Made by a program: the position numbers and the translations under genes | Origin: JANNSX01 sp031403155 | GTDB lineage: Bacteria; Pseudomonadota; Alphaproteobacteria; Rhizobiales; Hyphomicrobiaceae | Direction of reading: 5' to 3' | Length of the DNA: 25,381 nucleotides | NCBI GenBank assembly: GCA_031403155.1 | Contig: JANNSX010000135.1 | Coordinates: forward strand, 1 to 25,381 | Shown: positions 16,017 to 23,910 of the stretch, piece after piece | How positions within the stretch are numbered: the first letter of the stretch is position 1 | How the letters are laid out: each line of letters starts with the position of its first letter | Notes under the pieces: model-generated | Databases searched by the model: none | Seen by the model: the letters and a program-made list of their open reading frames with translations, nothing else | Told to the model about the DNA's origin: nothing

Positions 16017-18191
16017 TCAGGACTCTTCGCCTTTCCCGTTGACGGCTCGCAAGCCGGAAATCTGCCGTTCGACCTCGAAGGCGACCCGAGTTGCACTGAT
16101 TTGCTCCTCGAGCGAGATCGGCCAGTGCCCGCCCCGGCGCAGCGTACCGGCGAGCGCCTTCAGCTCTTCGAGCTGGCCCTTCTCGATAGTGCGGCTCTGC
16201 CAGCCTTTGTGCTTGCTGCCGTGGAACTCGACCGACTTGTAATTGTCGAGCGCGATCACCTGGCCCCCGGTGAAGATTTCCATGCGCTCCTTGGGATAGG
16301 ACTTCTCACCCATGGCGGTGTACGTCAGCGTGCATACCGAGCCGTTGGCGTACTTGATCGTCGCCACGAAATTGTCGTTGCGGCGCCAATGGGCGGAATT
16401 GGGATCGATCGATGAGGCTTGAACGGATGCGACCTTCGCGCCCCGGCACAGAGCATTGAAAAGATCGTAGATGTGGCAGGCCTCACCCAGATTGCGCCCG
16501 CCGCCTTCGCGGCCATGCAGCCAGCTATCGCCGGGAATGTGGCCGGCATTCATGCGGTAATTGGCGATCAGCGGGTTGGAATCGTCCGGCATCGCCTCCC
16601 GGATCGCGCGGAAGGCCGGAGAAAAGCGCCGGTTGAACCCGGTCATGAGGACAGGTCCCGACGGGTTGTTGCGATAGAAGGCCTCGATCTCGTCCAAGTC
16701 CGCGGGGTCGATGGTGAGCGGCTTCTCGACGAACACATGCTTGCCCGCACGCAGGGCCTTGAGCAGCGTCGAGCCGTGCAGATCGTGGCGCATGGCGATC
16801 AAGACGAGGTCGACATCAGGATCGCCAAGAACCTCCTCGAAGTCGGTCGTGCAGTATTGGGCGCCGGCCTGCATGCCCGCCGCGCGCGCACTGGCGCCTG
16901 TCCGGCTCATGACGGCCCTCAGCTCGAACTCCGATCTGAGCGCACCGAGGTTGGGCAAGTGGACACCCTGCGCAAAGCTCGAGGCGCCGACGAGGGCCAC
17001 ACGGATCCGGCCGTCGCCGCCCTTGCGGGGCAGCATTTCGACGCGCCGCGATGGTGTTTTCGCATCGTCCTGCCCCGCATAGGAGAGCAACGCCAGCAGC
17101 GGCTTCTTTCCGCCTTCGCCCTTGAGGGCCTGGTAGGCCAGCGTCGCGTCGCCGATGGGGAAGACGGACGCCAGCATGTGGTCGAGCTTGAGCCGGCCCG
17201 ACGCGATGAGCTCGATATAGGCCTGCATGTTGCGGTTCTCGGTCCAGCGGACATAAGGGAGTGGATAGTCTTGACCGCCCTCCTCGTAGATCGGGTCGTA
17301 GCGTCCGGGGCCGTAGGAGCAGGAGATGAGGAAGTCGAGCTCCTTGCGATACATGTCGTCGCGATTGAGGTTCAATCCGACGTCGCCGACGAGCACGACC
17401 CGGCCTTTTTTCCGGCAGGCGTTCATAGCTTCGCTGATGATGCCGTGATTGGGGCTGGCGGCGGTGATGATGGCGCCATCGGCGCCGAACCCGCCGGTCA
17501 GCTGCGTGACGCGCTCGACATAGCTCTCAGCTGCCGGATTGATGCCGGCATCGAGACCGCCTGCCTTGGCAACTGCGATCCGATCGGCATCGACGTCGAC
17601 GCCGATAACACGGCAGCCATTGGCAGCCAGCATCTGCGCCGTCAGCTGGCCGAGCAGGCCGAGCCCGACGACGATGAACGTCTCTCCGAGCGTGGGCTGG
17701 GCCCGGCGCACGCCCTGCAGGGCGATCGCTCCGAGCGTCACGGTGCACCCGGCATCGGTGCCGACGGTGTCGGGAAGCTTGACCGCGAGGTTGACCGGAA
17801 CATCGATGTAGTCGGCGTGATTGGCGATGCCGGCGCCCGCGCAGGCGACACGATCGCCGATGGCAAATCCGGTCACCTCGGCGCCGATGCCGATGACGGT
17901 TCCAGCCGCTGAGTAACCGGTCGCCCCGCCGGCAGCGAGCTTGCCGCTCACCCGCTCGATCGTTTTTCTGATGCCCTGGTCGCGCATCATCTCGACGGCG
18001 CGCTTGACGTTCTCGGGTTGCTTGAGCGCGCGCTGGTAGAGCGGCAGCCCCGACATGCGGACGCCCGCGAGCTCGGTTCCGCTGCTGATGCAGGAATGCG
18101 CGAGCCTGACCAGGATGTTTTGCGGCGACGCAAATGGCGCCGGCACGACGGCGACGACGGCCTCGCCGCCCTTGATGAAAACTTGTCTCAC
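16017..18191 (-). CDS. Fused bi-domain oxidoreductase (MDR + GFO/IDH/MocA), copy 2
   Basis: This 724-residue protein starts at a GTG at 18191 whose GTGA overlaps the aminotransferase stop; a longer frame to 18395 lies inside that gene. The MDR half has SSGTE (37-40) and GYSAAG (92-97) in place of the zinc-ligand segments, and GLGLLG (176-181) for nucleotide binding. The GFO/IDH/MocA half has EKP at 489-491 and GGGRNLGEACHIYDL (563-577). It shares the GPGRYDP, GQDYP and RWTE segments with the gene at 1377-3515. The most probable role is a redox or epimerisation step on a nucleotide sugar between the aminotransferase and amidotransferase steps; the substrate is unknown. It is the longer of the two copies, with an intact charged C-terminal tail. 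Confidence 0.9.
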   Translation of the reverse strand: MRQVFIKGGEAVVAVVPAPFASPQNILVRLAHSCISSGTELAGVRMSGLPLYQRALKQPENVKRAVEMMRDQGIRKTIERVSGKLAAGGATGYSAAGTVIGIGAEVTGFAIGDRVACAGAGIANHADYIDVPVNLAVKLPDTVGTDAGCTVTLGAIALQGVRRAQPTLGETFIVVGLGLLGQLTAQMLAANGCRVIGVDVDADRIAVAKAGGLDAGINPAAESYVERVTQLTGGFGADGAIITAASPNHGIISEAMNACRKKGRVVLVGDVGLNLNRDDMYRKELDFLISCSYGPGRYDPIYEEGGQDYPLPYVRWTENRNMQAYIELIASGRLKLDHMLASVFPIGDATLAYQALKGEGGKKPLLALLSYAGQDDAKTPSRRVEMLPRKGGDGRIRVALVGASSFAQGVHLPNLGALRSEFELRAVMSRTGASARAAGMQAGAQYCTTDFEEVLGDPDVDLVLIAMRHDLHGSTLLKALRAGKHVFVEKPLTIDPADLDEIEAFYRNNPSGPVLMTGFNRRFSPAFRAIREAMPDDSNPLIANYRMNAGHIPGDSWLHGREGGGRNLGEACHIYDLFNALCRGAKVASVQASSIDPNSAHWRRNDNFVATIKYANGSVCTLTYTAMGEKSYPKERMEIFTGGQVIALDNYKSVEFHGSKHKGWQSRTIEKGQLEELKALAGTLRRGGHWPISLEEQISATRVAFEVERQISGLRAVNGKGEES

Positions 18192-19615
18192 CTGCGCACC
18201 TGTGTTGCGATGAAGTCCTTGACGATGCCCGTCACGCCCCGGCCGAGGAGATCGTCGAGGGCGGTGAGGAATGTCTCGACGTCGGCCTTGGAGCAGATCA
18301 GCGGCGGCTCGAGCCGCATGACGTTGCGGTTGTACTCCGTGAAGGCAACGAGAATGTCGTAGTCCCGCAGCAGCAGGGCGCCGACGAAACCGCACAGACT
18401 GCCCTTGAGCTTGGCGTCGAGAAGGGAAACCGCCTGGCGCAGCCCGAAGGGGAGCGTCTGGCTGATATCGTTGAACTCGAGCCCGATCATCAGCCCGCGG
18501 CCGCGAACCTCGCCGATGAGCGTTGGATACTTGCTCTTGAGCTTTCGCAGCCCCTCGATCAGCTCCCCGCCCACGGTCTCGGCATTGCCCATCAGATTTT
18601 CATCGTAGAGCACGTTGAGCGCCTCGATCGCGGTGACACAACTTTCGCCGATGCCGCCAAAGGTCGCCGGCCCGTGGATCAGCGCGGTCGCGGGCTTGCC
18701 ATAGGCCCGCATGTAGACGTCGCGACTCGCGATCATGGCGCCCATCGCGCATTTGCCACCGCCGAGCGACTTGGCGAGTGCCGTCACATCAGGGACGACG
18801 CCCGCGTGCTCGAAGGCGTAGAAGCGCCCGGTCCGTCCGAGCCCGCACTGGACTTCGTCGGCCACCCAGAGAATACCGTGCTTGTCGCAGAGCGCTCTCA
18901 GTTGCCGCCAATACTCCGCCGGTGCCTCGACGATCCCGGCGCCGCCCTGGATGGTTTCCATGACGACGATGCCGATCTCGCGATCGGCCTCGATCGCCAA
19001 CCGCAGCGCCTCGATGTCGCCGAAGGGCACGCGAACGGTATTCTCGACGAGCTTGAACTTCGAGCGATAGAGCGGGGAATCGGTGAGCGACAGCGTGCCC
19101 TTGGTCTTTCCGTGGAACGCGTTCTCGGCATAGACGATCTTGGCGCGCCCGGGCCCCTGGGCCTGCTCGGCGACCTTGATCGCCGCTTCCATCGCCTCGC
19201 TGCCGGCCGAGCCGAAGAACACCATGCTCAGCGGATCGGGCGAGATCTCCGCGAGATTGTACGCCAAAGCGCTCGCATACTGCGACAGGAAGGCGATCGC
19301 GATCTCGTGGCGCCGCTCTTCCTGGAATTTCTGGCGCGCCGCGAGGATGCGGGGATGGTTATGCCCGAAGGCGAGCGATCCGAAACCGCCGAAGAAATCG
19401 AGAATGCGCCGCCCGTCGCGCGCGATGTAGTGCATGCCCTCGGCACGCTCGACGAGGATCTTGTCGAAGCCGAGCAACTTCATGACGTGGAGCTGGGCCG
19501 TGTTGAGGTGGGCGGAGAACAGCTCCTGCACGCGGGGCAAGGGCAACGCCTTGCTGTCCTCGACCGTCAGGAGCTTCGGCCGCGCGGGGATGTTCAGTTG
19601 AAACGCCTCGGTCAT
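18188..19615 (-). CDS. Class III PLP-dependent aminotransferase
   Basis: This 475-residue aminotransferase has the class III features GFGSLAFGHNHP (76-87), FFGSAGSEAMEAAIK for phosphate binding (133-147), VADEVQCGLGRTG with the conserved Asp253, and the Schiff-base lysine in LAKSLGGGK (about Lys282). It is a soluble enzyme that moves an amino group, here probably onto a keto sugar or to make a substituent of the polysaccharide. Class III enzymes also act on ornithine, diaminobutyrate or glutamate semialdehyde, so the substrate remains open. The ATG at 19615 overlaps the preceding stop by ATGA and its own TGA overlaps the next gene's GTG, placing it in the middle of a tightly coupled set. Confidence 0.9.
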   Translation of the reverse strand: MTEAFQLNIPARPKLLTVEDSKALPLPRVQELFSAHLNTAQLHVMKLLGFDKILVERAEGMHYIARDGRRILDFFGGFGSLAFGHNHPRILAARQKFQEERRHEIAIAFLSQYASALAYNLAEISPDPLSMVFFGSAGSEAMEAAIKVAEQAQGPGRAKIVYAENAFHGKTKGTLSLTDSPLYRSKFKLVENTVRVPFGDIEALRLAIEADREIGIVVMETIQGGAGIVEAPAEYWRQLRALCDKHGILWVADEVQCGLGRTGRFYAFEHAGVVPDVTALAKSLGGGKCAMGAMIASRDVYMRAYGKPATALIHGPATFGGIGESCVTAIEALNVLYDENLMGNAETVGGELIEGLRKLKSKYPTLIGEVRGRGLMIGLEFNDISQTLPFGLRQAVSLLDAKLKGSLCGFVGALLLRDYDILVAFTEYNRNVMRLEPPLICSKADVETFLTALDDLLGRGVTGIVKDFIATQVRR

Positions 19616-20625
19616 GGAGCGGTTCTCTTAGCGCCGGCTGCAATCGGCACGGGCGCGCCGATCTTCTCCCGATAGGTTCTGTAGGCGGCGATCAGCATGT
19701 CGTCGTCGCTGTCGGCGGGATACCAGCCGAGGTCGCGCTCGGCGGCGGCCGTGTCGAGAATGCAATACTCGTCCGCAATCTTGTACTGCTCGGGGTCCAT
19801 CAGCGGCAGGTTCGCCCAGTCGAGCGCATCGAGCGTGGCTTTCACGAAGGGCGCCCAGACCGGCAACAGGATCGACCGGCTGCCCGTCGCCGCGATCAGT
19901 TTCGACAGCAGCGCGCGGACGGAGGGTGGGTTCTTGGAGCCCAGATTGTAGACGCCATTCGGCACGCCCTTCTCCCAGGCGAGCCTCGCCGCGTTGGCGC
20001 AATCCTGCACCGAGATGAACTGATAGGGATTCTTGCCGCTCCCGATCATCGGCACGGGAAGATGGTGGTCGATCAGCCAGAACAGCTTGACGAGGATGCC
20101 GAGCCGCCCAGGGCCAATAATCAGCCGGGGCCGGAAGATCGAGATGTTCATGCCGCGCTTGCGATAGTCTTCGCAGAGCGCCTCGGTCGCGAGCTTGCTC
20201 AGGCCGTATTCGCCGAGGGGCTTCGTCGGATGGGACTCGGGCGTGGGAACTGTCATCGTGTGCCCGTAGACCATATCCGTCGTGAAGTGCACGAGGCGGG
20301 GACAGCCAGCGGCTTCGAGGCGCTCCAGGATATGCTCGACGCCGTGGAAGTTCACCGGCCAGAAGAAGTCGTGCCGCTTCGCCCTCGGCATGATCGGGCT
20401 CAGCATCTTCGCCGACAGATTGTAGACCATGTCGCCGGCGCGAACGTCGAACCGGCGGACGGCGTTGCGGTCCGTGACGTCGACAGGGTCGAACCGGATA
20501 TGCGGATCGTCGCGCCCGGCCGGCTTCACGATGTCGGCGACGACGACCTCTTCGCCCATGGCCGCGAGATCGCGCGCGAGCACCTGGCCGACGAAACCAC
20601 TTCCGCCGAAGAGAATGTGTCGCAT
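19612..20625 (-). CDS. NAD-dependent epimerase/dehydratase (extended SDR)
   Basis: The 337-residue protein starts at an ATG at 20625, directly overlapping the upstream stop (TGATG). A Rossmann motif GGSGFVG (7-13), a TTD segment (115-117) and the catalytic YGLSK (Tyr140, Lys144) identify the extended short-chain dehydrogenase family. Members act on nucleotide sugars as epimerases, dehydratases or reductases. An NFHGVEHIL segment (92-100) and RPRLIIGPG near the middle support this. It likely works with the aminotransferase that follows, for example by providing a keto sugar. A longer in-frame start at 20658 lies inside the upstream gene and adds no family sequence. Exact substrate cannot be told. 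Confidence 0.88.
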   Translation of the reverse strand: MRHILFGGSGFVGQVLARDLAAMGEEVVVADIVKPAGRDDPHIRFDPVDVTDRNAVRRFDVRAGDMVYNLSAKMLSPIMPRAKRHDFFWPVNFHGVEHILERLEAAGCPRLVHFTTDMVYGHTMTVPTPESHPTKPLGEYGLSKLATEALCEDYRKRGMNISIFRPRLIIGPGRLGILVKLFWLIDHHLPVPMIGSGKNPYQFISVQDCANAARLAWEKGVPNGVYNLGSKNPPSVRALLSKLIAATGSRSILLPVWAPFVKATLDALDWANLPLMDPEQYKIADEYCILDTAAAERDLGWYPADSDDDMLIAAYRTYREKIGAPVPIAAGAKRTAP

Positions 20626-21002
20626 CAGCTGCGCGCCACCAGCACGGTTCCAAGGCAAATCAAGGCAACGCCAGCAATCCGCAACAGCCCAACCTGCTCA
20701 TCGAACGCGAACCAGGCAAAGGCCAGGACGACGACGTAGGCGAGGCTGAGGAACGGATAGGCGAAACTCAGCTCGGCCTTCGACAGCACGTAGAGATGGG
20801 AGGCCATGCTGATGACGAACACGCAGAGCCCGCCGAACACGAAAGGCTGAAAGACCACCCTGAAGATCGTGACGAGCGGCGAGGACGCGGAGAAGTCGAG
20901 CGGCCCGATCACGAGCATGCCGCGCTTCAGCATGATCTGCGCGACCGCGTTCGTCAGGACCGTGAAGAGAATGAGTGGAATGACGTTCATGTGCGAGGCC
21001 AT
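20625..21002 (-). CDS. Small four-helix EamA/SMR-type membrane protein
   Basis: This product of about 125 residues (or 121 from the ATG at 20990, which gives the more family-like MNVIPL start) has four hydrophobic helices and an AQIMLKRG segment after the first helix, typical of EamA/SMR-like half-size transporters. Relatives such as ArnE/ArnF move undecaprenyl-phosphate-linked aminosugars across the inner membrane; a similar role for an activated or modified sugar here is inference. Neither start has a clear ribosome-binding site. It is the first gene after a 284-base leader carrying the ops-like sequence, and its TGA overlaps the next gene's ATG. Half-size transporters usually need a partner, which is not visible in the window. 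Confidence 0.75.
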   Translation of the reverse strand: MASHMNVIPLILFTVLTNAVAQIMLKRGMLVIGPLDFSASSPLVTIFRVVFQPFVFGGLCVFVISMASHLYVLSKAELSFAYPFLSLAYVVVLAFAWFAFDEQVGLLRIAGVALICLGTVLVARS

Positions 21003-21286
21003 GGCGCTGACGACAATTGCAATCCTTCCACGCTACCGCACTTTCGGGTGAATCGCTTCAACCCGAAGTCGTCACAAGGACCGGGCCCAGCACCCCGATC
21101 AGAACTCGCCGCTTCGATGAGAAAGGCCGCTCCCGCGCCCTACGTCTCACTGCCGCTCTGCACGAGAGCACCGCCGGCAGCTCGGCTCGAGCGGAGCCGG
21201 AACAGGCTGCTGGCGGCGACGAAAGCGCTGCCAAAACCGTCACGGCGGATCGGAACCCGGCGACACCATCGCAGCACGCTACATTG
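21003..21286. other. Structured non-coding leader downstream of the RfaH-like gene
   Basis: This 284-base gap has no credible gene. It holds two hairpins on either strand: CTGCCG...CGGCAG (21150-21155 with 21175-21180) enclosing GCTCT-GCACG-AGAGC (21155-21169), and TTCGGGT...ACCCGAA (21043-21049 with 21061-21067) enclosing a GAA/TTC stem and, on the minus strand, a GCGA tetraloop. The second hairpin sits two bases before the ops-like site. No U-run follows either hairpin on the transcribed strand, so intrinsic termination is not supported. A leader where RNA polymerase pauses and is modified fits better, as inference. Confidence 0.55.
21029..21040 (-). promoter_or_regulatory. ops/JUMPstart-like element
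   Basis: The minus strand reads TGCGGTAGCGTG, matching the GGCGGTAGCGTG at the 3' end of the enterobacterial JUMPstart sequence at 11 of 12 positions. In enterobacteria the ops core is the recruitment site for RfaH on paused RNA polymerase. It lies 26-38 bases before the possible starts of the EamA-like gene, in the orientation of the operon, and 3' to a hairpin. An RfaH/NusG-like gene lies immediately upstream, which gives the match functional context. Recognition by that protein is inference. Confidence 0.55.
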
Positions 21287-21874
21287 TCACTGCGGAACTT
21301 CGGCCAAGGATTCACTCCTTACACTAACTCGCACCGGGCGATTGAGCAGGTCGAGCAGCACGACGATGCGGTCCTTCTCGTCGAGGTCGACGATGGTCGC
21401 GACCAGGCCGTCGAGGGCGCCTCGCACGATGCTCACCCGCTGGCCGATGCGAAAAGGAGCCGTCGGGCGGGTGATGGCGCCATCGATCTCGCGGGCCCTC
21501 AGCTGCTCGATGATGTCGCTCCTGAGCGTGCTCGGCGCCTCCCCACAACTGACGATGCCGCGAACGCCACGCGTCGAAAGCAGCGACCGCCAGCTCTGCC
21601 GGCCGAAATCGAGGGCGACGAACACGTAGCTGGGGAACAGCGGGCGCACGGATTCGTAGGTGCGCCGGGCATGCCGCACCTGCCGGCGGATCATCGGGCA
21701 ATAGCAGGTGAACGCCTGCCGCCCGAGGTGATCGAGCGCGACGCTCTCCTTGTGCGGCTGGCAGTTGACCACGATCCAGTCGCTTGGTTCGCCGGCTTTG
21801 GCGGCGACGAACGGGGCCGGCGAGCCGTGCCGGCCGGTTCTACCCTTCGAACCCTGGCCTATCAGCATGGACAT
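21287..21874 (-). CDS. RfaH/NusG-like transcription antiterminator
   Basis: The 195-residue protein has an N-terminal NGN domain starting at DWIVVNCQPHKE (32-43), a conserved LFPSYVFV segment (79-86), and a C-terminal KOW region with RIGQRVSIVRGALDGLVATIVDL (about 142-164). This two-domain layout is that of NusG paralogues (RfaH, LoaP, UpxY), which bind elongating RNA polymerase and suppress pausing or termination in specific operons. The first 30 residues are a basic, disordered-looking extension; a later start is possible. It lies three bases after the phosphotransferase stop and is followed by the ops-like leader, so it probably controls expression of the long downstream unit. Housekeeping NusG is less likely because of the location and context. 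Confidence 0.87.
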   Translation of the reverse strand: MSMLIGQGSKGRTGRHGSPAPFVAAKAGEPSDWIVVNCQPHKESVALDHLGRQAFTCYCPMIRRQVRHARRTYESVRPLFPSYVFVALDFGRQSWRSLLSTRGVRGIVSCGEAPSTLRSDIIEQLRAREIDGAITRPTAPFRIGQRVSIVRGALDGLVATIVDLDEKDRIVVLLDLLNRPVRVSVRSESLAEVPQ

Positions 21875-21877
21875 GGC

Positions 21878-23470
21878 CTAACCACCAATCGAGCCGACGC
21901 GCTCGCCCAACCCGTGCAAGCTCGATCGCGCAGGCTCGGATTTCGCGACATGCCCCTCGGACCGGGTCGTTGCGCTGGCGGCTGCAACCTCCCAAGCCCG
22001 CTTCGCCTCACTCGTGATCCGCTCGCCACCGATGATGATGGGCACTGTCTTGAACAGAATCCTGAAGTCGAGGAGCGGGCTCGCATTGCGGACGTACCAG
22101 GCATCGAGCGCCATCTTGTCGGCTGCGCTGACCGCACGGCCACCCATGACCTGCGCCCAGCCCGTCAGCCCTGGGCGTATGAGCAATCGCACGGTCTCGC
22201 CTTCAACCTGGTCGGCGAGGAGCAGCGGCCGGGGACCCACGAACGACATGTCGCCGGCGAGGATGTTCCAAAGCTGGGGTAGTTCGTCGAGCCGCGTCAT
22301 TCGCAGGAATTGACCGAGCCAGTTGAGGCGCTGGTCGTCGGCGAGGGTCCCGCCGTCGGCGCCGTGAGCCGGTGCCATGGTCCTGAACTTGTAGAGCCGG
22401 AATCTGCGTCCGCCGCGGCCGGGCCGGTCCTGCCAGAAGATCAGCGGCCGGCCGATCCAGATCGCAACCGCGCAACCGACGGACAGAGTGAGCGGTGCGA
22501 GCAACACCAGCAGGATTGCCGCGACAAGAAAGTCGCCGGCTCGCTTGATCTTCCAAAACGGCCGGTTGGCAATCGATACCGTATCCAGGTTCTCCGATGA
22601 GGAACCGCCGGCCATCCGTGCGTTCTTCGCCGTCCCAGGCGATCCGGTGGACGCATCGGGCTGTCGGGCCGGATCCTGCGCCCGCAGACCAATGAGGTCG
22701 AACAGTGTTTCGACGCGCACCCGGCCTTGGCTTGCGATCGCGTTGAGGCTCTCGGCGAGTTCCTCCGGCAGGGACGCAGGATCAACCGTGACGATGATCC
22801 TCCGCACCCTGACGCCGTGCACCATGAGGCCCCTGATGATATCGGGCACATGTTCATCGGCGCCGTAGATCCGATGGCCGCGCACGGTTTGCCGGTTCGG
22901 GCGCGGCGTCGTGGCGACGATGCCGGCGATCCGGACATTGTCCTGGTCCAACTCGCCCAACGCCCGCAGAAACAGCCAGGTCAGATCGTTCACGCCGACA
23001 ATCAGCACGCAATCGTCTCGCGCCGCCGACCCCGGACGCGCGATCAACGCCGGATCGGGTGTGCGCAACCGGCTGAGATGGAGCGCGCGAACGGCTACCC
23101 GCGTGCCGACGAGAAGACAAATCGCGACGAGCGCATGCAGGATCGGGATCGACCTCGACACGCCATCTAGGCGATTGTAGACAAATACGAGAACCGTCGC
23201 CGCAAGAACCGTGAATGAAATCCAAGTGAGTACTTTGATAAAGTCAGCCAGAGCAGAAAATCGCCAGAACGCCCTGTCGAGACCGAGCGCGAGGTTGGTG
23301 GGTATGGCGACCGCCGTCGAGACCATGAGATAGGGAAGGATGGCCCTGATCTTGTCGGCTTCCAGCGTCGCGTTCTCGCGCAGCGCGAGAGCCGTGATCG
23401 CCGCAACAGCCAGAAGTACAAGATCGACCGACAAACGCCCGATACGCTGACCTACCGCACCCGTAGACAC
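21878..23470 (-). CDS. Polyprenyl-phosphate sugar phosphotransferase (initiating glycosyl-1-phosphate transferase)
   Basis: About 530 residues from the GTG at 23470, preceded by GGGAG at six bases; an upstream GTG at 23488 would add six residues without a ribosome-binding site. Numbered from 23488: four membrane segments lie in residues 20-135, then a Rossmann-like domain (CVLIVGVNDL at 160-169). A further membrane helix (320-345) precedes the bacterial sugar-transferase domain with DRPGRGG (354-360), RLYKFRTM (364-371), TRLDELPQLWN (398-408) whose Asp-Glu pair is the catalytic dyad of the family, DMSFVGPRP (413-421) and RPGLTGWAQV (438-447). It transfers a sugar-1-phosphate to undecaprenyl phosphate at the inner membrane, starting repeat-unit assembly (WbaP/PssA/WcaJ family). 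Donor sugar unknown. Confidence 0.93.
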   Translation of the reverse strand: MSTGAVGQRIGRLSVDLVLLAVAAITALALRENATLEADKIRAILPYLMVSTAVAIPTNLALGLDRAFWRFSALADFIKVLTWISFTVLAATVLVFVYNRLDGVSRSIPILHALVAICLLVGTRVAVRALHLSRLRTPDPALIARPGSAARDDCVLIVGVNDLTWLFLRALGELDQDNVRIAGIVATTPRPNRQTVRGHRIYGADEHVPDIIRGLMVHGVRVRRIIVTVDPASLPEELAESLNAIASQGRVRVETLFDLIGLRAQDPARQPDASTGSPGTAKNARMAGGSSSENLDTVSIANRPFWKIKRAGDFLVAAILLVLLAPLTLSVGCAVAIWIGRPLIFWQDRPGRGGRRFRLYKFRTMAPAHGADGGTLADDQRLNWLGQFLRMTRLDELPQLWNILAGDMSFVGPRPLLLADQVEGETVRLLIRPGLTGWAQVMGGRAVSAADKMALDAWYVRNASPLLDFRILFKTVPIIIGGERITSEAKRAWEVAAASATTRSEGHVAKSEPARSSLHGLGERVGSIGG

Positions 23471-23910
23471 TTCCAACTCCCGCAACACATCATCGCTGAG
23501 ACCGATCGATCGGGCTATTTCCGCATCGCCCGTTTCTTCTTTATTTTCCGCATGCTACATCTCGGCGGCTACGGCCCATTCTTAGCCAACCGGCAACCCG
23601 GCCGCAAGGAGTTTCGCGCGCAGCCCGCGTGTACGCAGTGTGCATGGCGGCGTCGTGCCGGCGTCGCAATCTTGGTGTAACCGGGACAGCTCTCAAGCTG
23701 CCATGAGCGTCTGTCGCGTTAACTGATTTTCCGCACTCAGAGCACCAAATCGCGGCGCGTCGCCGGGACAATTCTCCGGTCGCTGCGGCCGTCGTTGGTT
23801 AGCTCCGTGAACTTCATTTGCCAATCGCCAACAAGTCTGCGAAGAGTCCCGCCGATTTGCGATAAGGCGCCCGCACGGCACGCGTGGGCGCCGGTGTGAA
23901 GGGTTGATCG
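23471..23910. promoter_or_regulatory. Divergent control region between sugar transferase and wecB
   Basis: This gap separates divergent genes, so promoters in both directions are expected. The minus strand has a weak TTGCGG and TAAGAA pair with 17-base spacing near 23580-23610. A perfect 12-base palindrome CCGATCGATCGG lies at 23502-23513, close to the transferase start. ATGTAGCATGC on the minus strand (23550-23560) resembles the TAGCGTG part of the downstream ops-like sequences. Other open frames here are not credible genes. Promoter calls are tentative. Confidence 0.5.
23866..23892 (+). promoter_or_regulatory. Inverted repeat in the wecB leader
   Basis: GGCGCCC (23866-23872) and GGGCGCC (23886-23892) are perfect 7-base complements with a 13-base spacer that allows three more pairs past a bulge. 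The repeat ends 18 bases before the wecB ATG and just before the AAGGG ribosome-binding site (23899-23903). It may be an operator or an RNA structure; the role is unknown. Confidence 0.35.

Noticed and set aside
16016..16096. Upstream start for the asnB-like gene
   Set aside because: It would put 27 residues before the catalytic Cys, which must follow Met1 directly.
16419..17912. Long plus-strand open frame opposite the second fused oxidoreductase
   Set aside because: It has no family motif and mirrors a real gene.
18192..18395. N-terminal extension of the second fused oxidoreductase
   Set aside because: It lies inside the aminotransferase gene; the family start RQVFIKGG follows the GTG at 18191.
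21043..21067. Intrinsic terminator after the RfaH-like gene
   Set aside because: The hairpin is not followed by a U-run on the minus strand, and an ops-like sequence follows instead.
23563..23573. GGCGGCTACG as an ops site on the plus strand
   Set aside because: It differs from the GGTAG core and there is no supporting layout for wecB.
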